Shown: positions 28,272 to 35,258 of the stretch, piece by piece
Layout of the letters: each line of letters opens with the position of its first letter
How positions within the stretch are numbered: the stretch's first letter is position 1
Assembly: GCA_001438145.1 (NCBI GenBank)
Contig: LICD01000005.1
Coordinates: 1-35,258 of the forward strand
DNA: 35,258 nt
From: OM182 bacterium BACL3 MAG-120619-bin3
GTDB lineage: Bacteria; Pseudomonadota; Gammaproteobacteria; Pseudomonadales; Pseudohongiellaceae
Direction: 5' to 3'
Position numbers and translations under genes: made by a program
Notes under the pieces: model-generated
Seen by the model: the letters and a program-made list of their open reading frames with translations, nothing else
Database searches by the model: none
What the model was told of the DNA's origin: nothing

Positions 28272-29516
28272 ATGAAAATTTATTTAGTGGGTGGCGCAGT
28301 CCGCGACAAACTCCTCGGCCTCCCGATCAAGGATCGCGACTGGATTATTGTCGGCGCGCGCCAACAAGACATACTCGATTTAGGCTACGCTCAAGTCGGT
28401 AACGATTTCCCGGTGTTTTTGCACCCTAAAACTAAAGAAGAATACGCACTCGCCCGCACCGAACGCAAAACTGCGCCGGGTCACACCGGCTTCGTTTTTG
28501 ACGCCAACGAAACTGTCACTCTCGAACAAGACCTTGCGCGCCGCGACCTTACTATTAACGCCATCGCCGAGTCTGAAGAGGGCGAACTCATCGACCCCTA
28601 TAATGGTCGTGGCGACCTTTCAGCGCGAATCTTGCGCCATGTCTCGCCTGCTTTCGAAGAAGACCCGCTGCGTGTTTTGCGCGTTGCCCGCTTCGCCGCA
28701 CGCTTCCATTCGCTCGGCTTTCGCGTTGCGCCCGAAACCAATGAAATTATGCGCAACATTGTCCACAGTGGAGAACTTGCCAGCCTCGTCAGCGAACGCG
28801 TATGGCAAGAACTAGCCAAGGCGCTAGCAAGTAAAAGCCCCGAGGCGTTTGTCACCGTACTGCGCGACTGCGAGGCGCTCGGCGTTGTCTTGCCCGAAGT
28901 CGACGCATTGTTTGGCGTGCCACAGCCGGCCAAGTTTCACCCCGAGATTGACACCGGCATCCACACATTGATGTGCCTGCAGCAGGCGCGTCTGCTCAGC
29001 GACGATCCGCAGATACTCTATGCAACCCTCGTGCATGACGTCGGCAAGGGCGCGACAAACAAGGCGCTTTGGCCGAGTCATAAAGGCCATGAAACACTAG
29101 GCTTGCCCCTACTCGATACCCTTGCGGCACGCCTAAAAGTTCCTAATGATTTCGCAAAACTCGCAGCGCTTGTGTGCGAGCACCACACAAAACTGCACAG
29201 GCTTGCGCTCGTGGATGCAGACAAAGCGCTGACCCTGCTCGAGGCGATCGATGTGTTTCGACGCCCCGAGCGCTTGAATAAATTTTTGCTCGCCTGCGAA
29301 GCCGATGCCCGTGGTCGTACCGGATTCGAAAACCGCGAGTATCCCCAGCGCGCGTTTCTGCAAAGCCTCGCCGAGGCAGCAACGGCGATCGACGTGGGCG
29401 CAGCCATCAAAGAATCCAAACCCACCGACATCGGCGCCTTCGTGCGCGAGCTAAGACTCGCCGCCGTCGAAGAACGTCTCCTGCATATTCGTCCAGAGAG
29501 TTACCATGGCAACTAA
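28272..29516 (+). CDS. cca: Multifunctional CCA-adding enzyme (tRNA nucleotidyltransferase)
   Basis: Cca adds or repairs the 3'-CCA end of tRNA. The 414-residue class II enzyme matches E. coli Cca along its length. The nucleotidyltransferase head has GGAVRDKLLG and the DxD metal pair Asp21/Asp23 in KDRDW. RRDLTINA, EDPLRVLRVARFAARF and ERVWQE follow. The C-terminal HD domain is present (TLVHDVGKG and the later CEHHTKLHR), so the phosphohydrolase activities are likely kept. Its last 11 bases overlap the start of the downstream pteridine reductase gene. Confidence 0.97.
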   Translation: MKIYLVGGAVRDKLLGLPIKDRDWIIVGARQQDILDLGYAQVGNDFPVFLHPKTKEEYALARTERKTAPGHTGFVFDANETVTLEQDLARRDLTINAIAESEEGELIDPYNGRGDLSARILRHVSPAFEEDPLRVLRVARFAARFHSLGFRVAPETNEIMRNIVHSGELASLVSERVWQELAKALASKSPEAFVTVLRDCEALGVVLPEVDALFGVPQPAKFHPEIDTGIHTLMCLQQARLLSDDPQILYATLVHDVGKGATNKALWPSHKGHETLGLPLLDTLAARLKVPNDFAKLAALVCEHHTKLHRLALVDADKALTLLEAIDVFRRPERLNKFLLACEADARGRTGFENREYPQRAFLQSLAEAATAIDVGAAIKESKPTDIGAFVRELRLAAVEERLLHIRPESYHGN

Positions 29517-30255
29517 GGTCGTTTTAATCACCGGCGCCGCGATTCGCATCGGCGCCTGCATCGCGCGCACATTCCATAGCAAAGGCTTCGACGTCGCCAT
29601 CAGCTACCGCAGTTCGCTTACCGCTGCACAAGCCCTGATCGATGAACTCAACGCAATCCGCGCCGATTCAGCTAGCTGTTGGCCTGCCGAAATGACAGAT
29701 CAGGCATCTGTGAGCCGTTTGGGACGTGATGTCCTCGCTCACCACAAAAGGCTAGACGTGCTCATCAACAATGCCTCGTCGTTTTATCCCACCGCTTACG
29801 GCGATTCGACTCAAGCGCAGTGGGACGATCTCGTGGGTAGCAATCTGCGCGGCGCTTATTTTCTGACCCAGCAACTAAGCGCCGAACTTACGGCTAACTT
29901 TGGGGCGGTGGTTAATCTGACCGATACTCACGCCGATCGCGCCCTGCCCAAACACCCGATTTACAGCATAGCCAAAGCGGGGCTTAAGGCGATGACCAAA
30001 TCACTCGCCATCGAGCTTGCACCACATGTGCGCGCCAACGGCGTATCGCCCGGCGCGATTCTATGGCCCCCTTCCCTCGAAGACGACAATGATCCCGCCG
30101 TCGAAACTGGCCGTCAGACAATGCTTGCAGGGATTCCGCTTGCTAAGTTGGGCAAGATGCAGGACATCGCAGACACAGTGTATTTCGTCGCCTGCGAAGC
30201 CACCTACCTAACCGGCCAAACAATTAAAGTGGACGGTGGGCGCAGTCTTCGTTAG
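29506..30255 (+). CDS. Pteridine reductase, short-chain dehydrogenase (FolM/PTR1-like)
   Basis: The 249-residue protein is a classical-length short-chain dehydrogenase. The cofactor motif is TGAAIRIG rather than TGxxxGIG; an arginine here is typical of NADPH-using pteridine reductases (PTR1, FolM). The NNASSFYP motif and catalytic YSIAKAG are present. The residue usually a serine is replaced by aspartate in NLTDTHAD, as in PTR1 and FolM. Likely substrates are dihydropterins or dihydrofolate. The gene overlaps cca by 11 bp and converges on folK-folB, 15 bp away, so its context is folate/pterin metabolism. FolM is the nearest named member, but I leave the symbol blank. Confidence 0.85.
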   Translation: MATKVVLITGAAIRIGACIARTFHSKGFDVAISYRSSLTAAQALIDELNAIRADSASCWPAEMTDQASVSRLGRDVLAHHKRLDVLINNASSFYPTAYGDSTQAQWDDLVGSNLRGAYFLTQQLSAELTANFGAVVNLTDTHADRALPKHPIYSIAKAGLKAMTKSLAIELAPHVRANGVSPGAILWPPSLEDDNDPAVETGRQTMLAGIPLAKLGKMQDIADTVYFVACEATYLTGQTIKVDGGRSLR

Positions 30256-30270
30256 GACTAAGGAAGCGAC

Positions 30271-30771
30271 TCAGGGCCAAGCAAACTCGATAGGCCATAG
30301 CTTTTGGCTGTCTTTGTCGTAGCTCGCCCACAGCGCTTCGTAGGTTAGGCCCGTTGGTTTGTGGCGTGTCTTAGGAAGGAGTTCGGCAAGAGGCAGGAGC
30401 ACAAATGCGTTGCAAGTAATTTCGGCGCGCGGTAGGTCTATACCGAGCGCAGCACCGCTATCATCGCCATAAAAAAGTATATCGACATCGATAGGCCGCG
30501 ACGAGAATTTAGCCTGGGTACGATCGCGTCCCTGGCTTTCTTCCAATTGCTTTAGAAATTCCTGCACCAGCACCAAACTTAATTCTGTCTCGACGGCGAC
30601 AACAAGATTAAGAAAATTGTCGCCGGCAAAGCCTATCGACTCACTCTCGTAAATCGACGATAAGCGAAGCGCCGAAAATTGACTCGCTAATGCATCAAGC
30701 GCGAGGCAAATGTTGCGCTGCGCATCGATATTACTGCCGAGGCTCAGGGCAAGCGTTGTTTTAAGAGTCAC
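30271..30771 (-). CDS. folK: 6-hydroxymethyl-dihydropterin pyrophosphokinase
   Basis: FolK transfers pyrophosphate from ATP to 6-hydroxymethyl-7,8-dihydropterin, the step before dihydropteroate synthase. The 166-residue protein has the ALSLGSNI start, SSIYESE, NLVVAVET and the family signature SSRPIDVDILFYGD with its metal-binding DVD. ITCNAFVLLPLAEL matches the late H..R.FVL.PL block only partly: the histidine and arginine positions read T and A. It follows folB by 26 bp on the same strand. Confidence 0.92.
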   Translation of the reverse strand: MTLKTTLALSLGSNIDAQRNICLALDALASQFSALRLSSIYESESIGFAGDNFLNLVVAVETELSLVLVQEFLKQLEESQGRDRTQAKFSSRPIDVDILFYGDDSGAALGIDLPRAEITCNAFVLLPLAELLPKTRHKPTGLTYEALWASYDKDSQKLWPIEFAWP

Positions 30772-30797
30772 GTTAACAAGTCCTTGTTTGGGTGCTG

Positions 30798-31151
30798 CTA
30801 TTTGGATCCGCGCTCTATGATAACACCAACGTCTTTCGATCCGGTGACCGCGCCAGGCTTACCTAAACGCAGCCTTAGCCATGGCACGGAAAACTCCTCT
30901 AAGACAATCGCTGCAATCCTTTCGGCGAGCGTCTCGACTAGTAAAAATTCCGAGCCTTCAACAAAACTAATCAAGCGTTTAGCAACCGACTTGTAGTCGA
31001 GCGCATCGGCGATGTCTTCACTAGCCGCGGCTTTGGTGTTGTCGCAGCCCATCTCGAGGTCGATGCTTACGGTCTGCTTTGTTTCACGTTCCCAGTCGTA
31101 GATGCCGATGATGGCGTCGATTTCGAGCTCGCGGATGTAGACAATATCCAT
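30798..31151 (-). CDS. folB: Dihydroneopterin aldolase
   Basis: FolB cleaves dihydroneopterin to 6-hydroxymethyl-dihydropterin and glycolaldehyde, directly before FolK. The 117-residue protein starts MDIVYIRELEIDAIIGIYDWE, typical of the family, and shows LDYKSVAKRL, VETLAERIA with the active-site glutamate, and LRLGKPGAVTGSKDVGVIIER with the catalytic lysine. It lies between tsaD and folK on the minus strand. plsY, found next to folB and tsaD in Pseudomonas, is not here. Confidence 0.95.
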   Translation of the reverse strand: MDIVYIRELEIDAIIGIYDWERETKQTVSIDLEMGCDNTKAAASEDIADALDYKSVAKRLISFVEGSEFLLVETLAERIAAIVLEEFSVPWLRLRLGKPGAVTGSKDVGVIIERGSK

Positions 31152-31210
31152 AAATAATCCTGTGCAAAATGGCGGTACTGTTCAGTCGCGCTGACCGAGG
31201 AAAATCGGCT

Positions 31211-32239
31211 TTAAATCGCAGCCAGCGATTCCAACGACCAACGCGGCTGCGCCCGAATCTCTAAATCATCACGCTCACCCGCCAGTAAACGCTGACAACC
31301 GGCATAGGCGATCATCGCGCCGTTGTCGGTGCAGTATTTAAGCTGCGCGTAAAACAAGCGCCCATCAACTTTCGCCATCGCCTCCTCTAATACTTCACGA
31401 AGGCGCAGGTTCGCGCTAACGCCGCCCGCAATAATAAGTTTCTTGTAACCGGTCTCTTCGAGCGCGCGCCTGCACTTTATCGACAGAGTATTCACCACGG
31501 CCTCTTCGAATGCCCTTGCGATGTCTGCTGCATCCTGTTCGGCGAGCTCGCCGGACTCATCGCGCAGACTTGTAATGGTATTGCGCACATACGTTTTCAA
31601 ACCGCTGAAACTGAAGTCTAGGCCTGGACGGTTAATCATCGGGCGCGGGAAATTGAACCGCGTTGGGTCGCCGCGTTGTGCAAGTTTAGCAACATGTGGG
31701 CCGCCGGGATAAGGCAGACCGAGCATCTTACCGACTTTGTCGAACGCCTCACCCGCGGCATCATCCAAAGACTCACCGAGCAGTTCGTATCGGCCAATAC
31801 CGCCGACTTTGACTAACTGCGTGTGGCCGCCTGAAACGAGAAGCGCCACAAACGGAAATTCGGGCGGCTCGGGCTCGAGCATCGGCGCGAGCAAGTGGCC
31901 TTCCATATGGTGAACGCCGATCGTCGGCACGTCCCACGCCATCCCCAAAGTGCGCCCGATGGCAGCACCGACGAGCAGAGCACCGACCAATCCAGGGCCT
32001 GCAGTGTAGGCAACTCCCTCGATCTCGCTAGCATCGATGCCTGCTTTTTCGATGACCTCTTCGATCAGCGGCAGCGTCTTTCGAATATGGTCGCGCGAGG
32101 CGAGCTCTGGAATCACGCCGCCGTATTTGGCATGAATCTCGACCTGACTGTAGAGGCAATCGGCGAGCAAGCCTACCTCGCTATCGTAAATGGCAACGCC
32201 TGTTTCATCGCAAGATGTTTCTATACCTAGTACTTTCAA
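31211..32239 (-). CDS. tsaD: tRNA threonylcarbamoyladenosine synthase subunit TsaD
   Basis: TsaD, with TsaB and TsaE, transfers the threonylcarbamoyl group to A37 of ANN-reading tRNAs. The 342-residue ASKHA-fold protein begins [19 protein letters not shown]. It keeps the metal-binding histidines in [56 protein letters not shown] and the late [11 protein letters not shown] and [12 protein letters not shown] motifs. It is divergent from rpsU across a 282-bp gap, the conserved tsaD/rpsU arrangement of gammaproteobacteria. Confidence 0.98.
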   Translation of the reverse strand: MKVLGIETSCDETGVAIYDSEVGLLADCLYSQVEIHAKYGGVIPELASRDHIRKTLPLIEEVIEKAGIDASEIEGVAYTAGPGLVGALLVGAAIGRTLGMAWDVPTIGVHHMEGHLLAPMLEPEPPEFPFVALLVSGGHTQLVKVGGIGRYELLGESLDDAAGEAFDKVGKMLGLPYPGGPHVAKLAQRGDPTRFNFPRPMINRPGLDFSFSGLKTYVRNTITSLRDESGELAEQDAADIARAFEEAVVNTLSIKCRRALEETGYKKLIIAGGVSANLRLREVLEEAMAKVDGRLFYAQLKYCTDNGAMIAYAGCQRLLAGERDDLEIRAQPRWSLESLAAI

Positions 32240-32277
32240 TTACTTATCTCTCGGATAATGAAGTAGGAGTGGCAATC

Positions 32278-32367
32278 ATGCCAAAGAAAGGCCTCCGCCC
32301 CAAGCTGCAGTTTTTGGTTATCAGTAAATCGATCAATCTTATCGCCTTGAGCGCGCGAGCTGATTAA
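32278..32367 (+). CDS. Candidate small ORF (29 aa) with strong ribosome site
   Basis: An ATG at 32278 lies eight bases after a textbook AGGAG (32265-32269). The frame encodes 29 residues ending in TAA: a basic start (MPKKGLRPK), then a moderately hydrophobic stretch (LQFLVISKSINLIALSA). I recognise no family. It sits between the divergent tsaD and the rpsU promoter. Possible readings are a small membrane-associated protein, a regulatory leader ORF, or chance. Only the ribosome site and placement support it. Confidence 0.35.
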   Translation: MPKKGLRPKLQFLVISKSINLIALSARAD

Positions 32368-32397
32368 CTGCTAAACGCGCATCCACCGAGTTTTCCT

Positions 32398-32426
32398 TTG
32401 CAATTGAGCTGCTCGCGCATTAATAT
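32398..32426 (+). promoter_or_regulatory. Candidate sigma-70 promoter for rpsU
   Basis: TTGCAA (32398-32403) and TAATAT (32421-32426) are spaced by exactly 17 bp and point to rpsU. The implied transcript start is near 32433, giving a leader of about 90 bases. This is the best promoter match I saw in the window. Confidence 0.55.
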
Positions 32427-32521
32427 TACCGCCCCTGAAATTCGGAGTGGGTCGCTATCGGCCAGCACCCCGTTTTTTCAATAAATTTGAATCACATTAT
32501 TTAAGGTAGGTGTTTAGTTCA

Positions 32522-32737
32522 ATGCCACAGGTAAAACTGAAAGAAAACGAGCCGTTCGACGTAGCCCTCCGTCGCTTTAAGCGATCTTGCGAGAAGGCAG
32601 GCGTCCTCGCCGAGGTTCGTCGCCGCGAATTCTACGAAAAGCCTACTGCCGTGCGTAAGCGCAAAGCAGCTGCTGCCGTTAAGCGCCACGCGAAGAAGCT
32701 ACAGCGCGAAAACAAGAAGACTAAGCGCCTTTACTAG
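32522..32737 (+). CDS. rpsU: 30S ribosomal protein S21
   Basis: S21 is a small, very basic 30S subunit protein that helps initiation on natural mRNAs. The 71-residue length and the sequence ([21 protein letters not shown] at the start, [13 protein letters not shown], then KKTKRLY at the end) match the gammaproteobacterial protein almost residue for residue. The ATG at 32522 follows a GGTAGGTG ribosome site by nine bases. Together with yqeY and dnaG it forms the macromolecular-synthesis cluster. Its last codons are the first unit of a 17-bp tandem repeat. Confidence 0.98.
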   Translation: MPQVKLKENEPFDVALRRFKRSCEKAGVLAEVRRREFYEKPTAVRKRKAAAAVKRHAKKLQRENKKTKRLY

Positions 32738-32833
32738 ACAAGCGCTGCGACTAGACAAGCGTCTTTACTAGACAGGCGCTTCACTAGGCAGGCGCTTCGA
32801 CTGGATAAGCGCTTCGACTAGGCAAGCTTCTAA
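32723..32833 (+). repeat. 17-bp tandem array beginning in the rpsU 3' end
   Basis: Six units of 16-17 bp plus a partial seventh run head to tail, approximate consensus AAGCGCTTCGACTAGAC. The unit starts are 32723, 32740, 32757, 32774, 32790, 32807 and 32824. The first unit is the coding sequence for Lys-Arg-Leu-Tyr-stop of rpsU, and later units repeat the TAG (or TGG/TAG variants). Divergence between units is modest, so the array is not brand new but is still readable. Confidence 0.9.
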
Positions 32834-33071
32834 CCCTTAGCGTGACTGGCAACACAGCGAGTCGCCGCAAAGATAGCTAATCTCTATTCACTAGACACTC
32901 GCCGCCGCGGCGCCGAGTATTCGTTAGCGGCTGTAAATCCGACGCGCTTGGCCTTGCCTCGAGAGGTTTTCCTCTTGGCAAACTAGAGCCTGATTGCGTC
33001 GCTGCAGCGCCAGACGTCAGCTCTACTAGCTTTATCACACCCCATTACACGGTCCAAGGATACTAGCCACC
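32738..33071 (+). other. rpsU-yqeY intergenic region
   Basis: This 334-bp stretch holds most of the 17-bp repeat array at its left. A hairpin lies at 32954-32981: TTGCC pairs with GGCAA, and AGAGG with CCTCT around a TTTT loop. No U-run follows the hairpin, so I do not call it a terminator; it might slow or process the rpsU-yqeY transcript. I see no gene, tRNA or clear promoter in the rest. Confidence 0.5.
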
Positions 33072-33524
33072 ATGGCAGACAGCGCCCTCAAGAGTAATCT
33101 CACCGAAGCAATGAAAGACGCCATGCGTGCGAAAGATAAATTTCGCCTCGGCGCTATCAGGCTTGCGCTGTCAGAGATCAAGCGTGTTGAGGTAGATGAA
33201 CGAATCGAACTAGATGACGAGCGAGTGACGGCGATCCTCGATAAAATGGTAAAGCAACGCCGCGAATCGATTAAGCAGTTTGAGGCAGCCGACCGCCACG
33301 AGCTCGCCGCTGTTGAAAAAGACGAAATCGTCGTGCTACAAGAATTTCTTCCCCAACCGCTCACCGAAGACGAATCCGAGGCAATAATCAAAGCAGCCAT
33401 CGCAGAGTCAGGTGCAGCTACCATGCAAGAGATGGGCAAGGTCATGGCTATCGTCCGACCGCAGGTCGTCGGCCGTGTTGACATGGGCGCCGTAAGCGCA
33501 AGGATTAAAGCTCTCCTCGCCTAG
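33072..33524 (+). CDS. yqeY: GatB/YqeY domain protein
   Basis: The 150-residue protein is a stand-alone YqeY domain, related to the C-terminal tRNA-binding part of the amidotransferase GatB. Its cellular role is not established. The N-terminal helical half (MKDAMRAKDKFRLGAIRLALSEIK) and the C-terminal half (FLPQPLTEDE and MGKVMAIVRPQVVGRVDMG) are both typical, the latter close to the family K.M..V.....GRAD pattern. Its position between rpsU and dnaG is conserved across many proteobacteria. Confidence 0.95.
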   Translation: MADSALKSNLTEAMKDAMRAKDKFRLGAIRLALSEIKRVEVDERIELDDERVTAILDKMVKQRRESIKQFEAADRHELAAVEKDEIVVLQEFLPQPLTEDESEAIIKAAIAESGAATMQEMGKVMAIVRPQVVGRVDMGAVSARIKALLA

Positions 33525-33534
33525 CACTTAGAAA

Positions 33535-33601
33535 TAAAGGCGCCTTAATCTAAAGGCACCTCGAACCCAAGGGCGCTTCAACCCCATAGCGCCTCGTTTC
33601 A
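33535..33601. repeat. Degenerate ~17-bp periodic repeat after yqeY
   Basis: Four loosely similar segments of 16-17 bp start at 33535, 33551, 33568 and 33585, sharing a core like AAAGGCGCCTCGAACCC. Similarity between units is partial. The core GGCGCTTC/GGCGCCTC resembles the rpsU array. It lies just after the yqeY stop. Confidence 0.4.
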
Positions 33602-33742
33602 GCGAGTTCTGACAAGTCCTCTTCGCCTAGTATGCCCTGCTTACTGAGAACGACATCCCTTCTGCTCAGCGCCGCAGGCGTCCCGGCTTAGCGAATTGTG
33701 CTGACCTTTGGCCTTTTCTGATAGTGTGCCAGCAACGACCTA

Positions 33743-33772
33743 GGGACAGAGCGACGTAAATTTCGCTACAAT
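33743..33772 (+). promoter_or_regulatory. Candidate sigma-70 promoter for dnaG
   Basis: GGGACA (33743-33748) and TACAAT (33767-33772) are separated by 18 bp and face dnaG. The -10 is a five-of-six match and the -35 four of six. The 340-bp gap after yqeY makes an independent dnaG promoter plausible. Confidence 0.35.
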
Positions 33773-33864
33773 AATCTGACCACCCCACACAGGGCTCAAC
33801 GGCAAGACAGCTAACGTCTTTCATTTCGAATGATTGAGCACAGAGTAGAGACCACATTCAGCCC

Positions 33865-35258
33865 ATGGCAGGCCTTATTCCGCAAAGCTTTATCGACGAT
33901 CTTTTGAGTCGCGCTGACATTGTCGACGTGATCGATAAGCGTGTGGCTCTGAAAAAAAGTGGCAAAAACTATTCTGCGTGTTGCCCGTTTCACAACGAAA
34001 AATCCCCTTCTTTTAGCGTTCAACCCGAAAAGCAGTTTTACTATTGCTTTGGCTGCGGCGCCGGCGGCAATGCCATCGGCTTTATCATGAATTTCGACTC
34101 GGTCGATTTCCCGCAGGCGGTTGAATCACTTGCCCGCGATAACGGCATGGAGGTCCCGCGCGAAGAGAGCAAGGCGGCAACCAAGCGCCGCGCCGAAAAC
34201 GCTGATCTTTACACGCTCCTCGAAGAGGCGAATGGCTTTTTTCAACTCCAGCTGCGCAAACACGAGGGCCGCGCGAGCGCCGTCGACTATTTGAAACAGC
34301 GCGGTGTCAGTGGCGCTATCGCGCGCGATTTCGGCATCGGTTATGCCCCGCCCGGCTGGGACAATCTTCTCAAGGCCTGCGCCTCAACTCCTGAACGCGA
34401 GAGCAATCTGCTTAAGGCTGGCATGGTAATCGAACGCGAAAACGGGCAAAGCAATACCCAGAGCGCCGCAAGCCAATTCAAGGGCTACGACCGCTTCCGA
34501 CATCGCATCATGTTCCCCATTCGCGATGCACGCGGCCGAACGATCGCCTTTGGTGGGCGCGTGCTCGGCGACGACAAGCCCAAATACCTCAATTCGCCCG
34601 AGACACCAGTCTTTCACAAAGGCTCCGAGCTTTATGGCCTATTCGAGGCGCGCAAATCATCTAACAAGCTTGCACGCCTGCTCATTGTCGAAGGCTATAT
34701 GGATGTTATCGCGCTCGCCCAGATGAACATCCGCTACGCTGTGGCCACGCTTGGCACCGCCACAAGCGGTGCTCACCTCACCCGTCTATTTAGGATGGTG
34801 CCCGAGGTCGTGTTCTGTTTCGACGGCGACAAGGCCGGCCGCACCGCCGCGTGGCGAGCGCTTGAGGCGACTCTCCCACAGATGGAAGACGGGCGCCAAG
34901 TGCGCTTCCTGTTTCTGCCCGAGGGTGAGGACCCCGATACGCTTGTACGTAAGGTAGGCCAAGAAGCGTTCGAGGCCCTTATCGATAATGCGACGCCGCT
35001 CGAGCAATTTTTCTTCGACAAGCTCGGCTCAGACCTAGACCTCGACAGTCATCAAGGCCGCGGCAAGCTGCGCGAGCTTGCTCAGCCGCTTGTCACACAG
35101 CTGCCCGAGGGTGTTTTTGCGTTGCTCATGCGCGAGCAGCTCGCCCATCGATTAGGCATTGGGGTTGATGCACTCAACGGATTAATCGACAAGGCGGCCG
35201 AAAGCCGCAACCAAACGCAGCACTCTCCTAACGGGGATACGCCACCGCCGAACCGGCC
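33865..35258 (+). CDS. dnaG: DNA primase, 3' end outside window
   Basis: DnaG makes RNA primers at the replication fork together with DnaB helicase. The frame runs open from the ATG at 33865 through the window edge, about 464 codons of an expected 580-650. The zinc-binding domain has Cys40, His43, Cys61 and Cys64, the same numbers as E. coli, with YCFGCGAGGNAIGF. The TOPRIM catalytic core shows VEGYMDVIAL (Glu276) and CFDGDKAGRTA (Asp320, Asp322). RFRHRIMFPIRDARGR and KYLNSPETPVFHKG are family blocks. The visible C-terminal end has begun the polar linker before the DnaB-binding domain. A short insertion around ENGQSNTQSAASQFKGY (near residue 192) shifts core numbering relative to E. coli. Confidence 0.97.
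   Translation, partial: MAGLIPQSFIDDLLSRADIVDVIDKRVALKKSGKNYSACCPFHNEKSPSFSVQPEKQFYYCFGCGAGGNAIGFIMNFDSVDFPQAVESLARDNGMEVPREESKAATKRRAENADLYTLLEEANGFFQLQLRKHEGRASAVDYLKQRGVSGAIARDFGIGYAPPGWDNLLKACASTPERESNLLKAGMVIERENGQSNTQSAASQFKGYDRFRHRIMFPIRDARGRTIAFGGRVLGDDKPKYLNSPETPVFHKGSELYGLFEARKSSNKLARLLIVEGYMDVIALAQMNIRYAVATLGTATSGAHLTRLFRMVPEVVFCFDGDKAGRTAAWRALEATLPQMEDGRQVRFLFLPEGEDPDTLVRKVGQEAFEALIDNATPLEQFFFDKLGSDLDLDSHQGRGKLRELAQPLVTQLPEGVFALLMREQLAHRLGIGVDALNGLIDKAAESRNQTQHSPNGDTPPPNR

Larger units (their letters stand above)
33525..33864 (+). other. yqeY-dnaG intergenic region
   Basis: This 340-bp stretch carries the degenerate repeat at its left end and a possible dnaG promoter at 33743-33772. 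I saw no supported gene or structured RNA in between; the short open frames there lack ribosome sites. Confidence 0.5.

Noticed and set aside
543-33524. Amber recoding (TAG read as an amino acid)
   Set aside because: Proteins ending in TAG stop at the usual family length, e.g. rpsU, accB, purH and surA, so TAG works as a stop here.
33632-33691. 19-codon ORF between yqeY and dnaG
   Set aside because: No ribosome site and no other support.
1-35258. Search for a mobile element, defence system or biosynthetic cluster
   Set aside because: No transposase, integrase, restriction, toxin-antitoxin or large synthase genes are visible; every gene of size is a conserved core gene.

Overview
This is a piece of conserved gammaproteobacterial core chromosome. 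Gene content and order closely resemble the Pseudomonas arrangement as I recall it: dsbD-aroQ-accBC-prmA-dusB-fis-purHD; coq7-osmC-vfr-trpCDG; lptD-surA-pdxA-rsmA-apaGH with the divergent amgK-murU-djlA; and cca-folK-folB-tsaD-rpsU-yqeY-dnaG. Proteins sit at intermediate distance from both Escherichia coli and Pseudomonas relatives, so an aerobic, probably marine or environmental gammaproteobacterium (Cellvibrionales/Pseudomonadales neighbourhood) is my inference; I cannot place the genus. I see no prophage, insertion sequence, CRISPR array, tRNA or rRNA.

Layout. 1-9306 (all +): end of a DsbD alpha-domain protein, then aroQ, accB, accC, prmA, a zinc-ribbon membrane protein, dusB-fis (overlapping), purH and purD. 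9401-11296: coq7 (+) meets an OsmC-family gene (-), followed by a Crp/Vfr regulator (+). 11302-17842: tryptophan genes trpC, trpD, trpG and trpE plus rpe on the minus strand, interrupted by a plus-strand DNA photolyase. 18014-20636 (-): djlA-like co-chaperone, murU and amgK (cell-wall sugar recycling), divergent from 20896-30255 (+): lptD, surA, pdxA, rsmA, apaG, apaH, cca and a pteridine reductase. 30271-32239 (-): folK, folB, tsaD. 32278-35258 (+): a possible 29-codon ORF, rpsU, yqeY and the 5' two-thirds or more of dnaG, running off the window.

How the genes work together: fatty acid initiation (accBC), purine synthesis (purHD), tryptophan synthesis from chorismate (trpEGDC, with aroQ upstream in the shikimate route), folate/pterin synthesis (folB, folK, pteridine reductase), outer-membrane building (lptD, surA), cell-wall recycling (amgK, murU), RNA modification and maturation (dusB, rsmA, cca, tsaD), and growth control (fis, vfr, rpsU-dnaG macromolecular synthesis cluster).

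I did not find a clear new multi-gene system. The most unusual signals are small. Short tandem repeats (14 and 17 bp) start inside the last codons of rpe and rpsU and carry copies of the stop codon downstream. A further repeat array lies between fis and purH. A perfect 20-bp palindrome precedes aroQ. A 29-codon ORF with an AGGAG ribosome site precedes rpsU. Amber (TAG) stops are heavily used: 17 of the 35 complete genes by my count.
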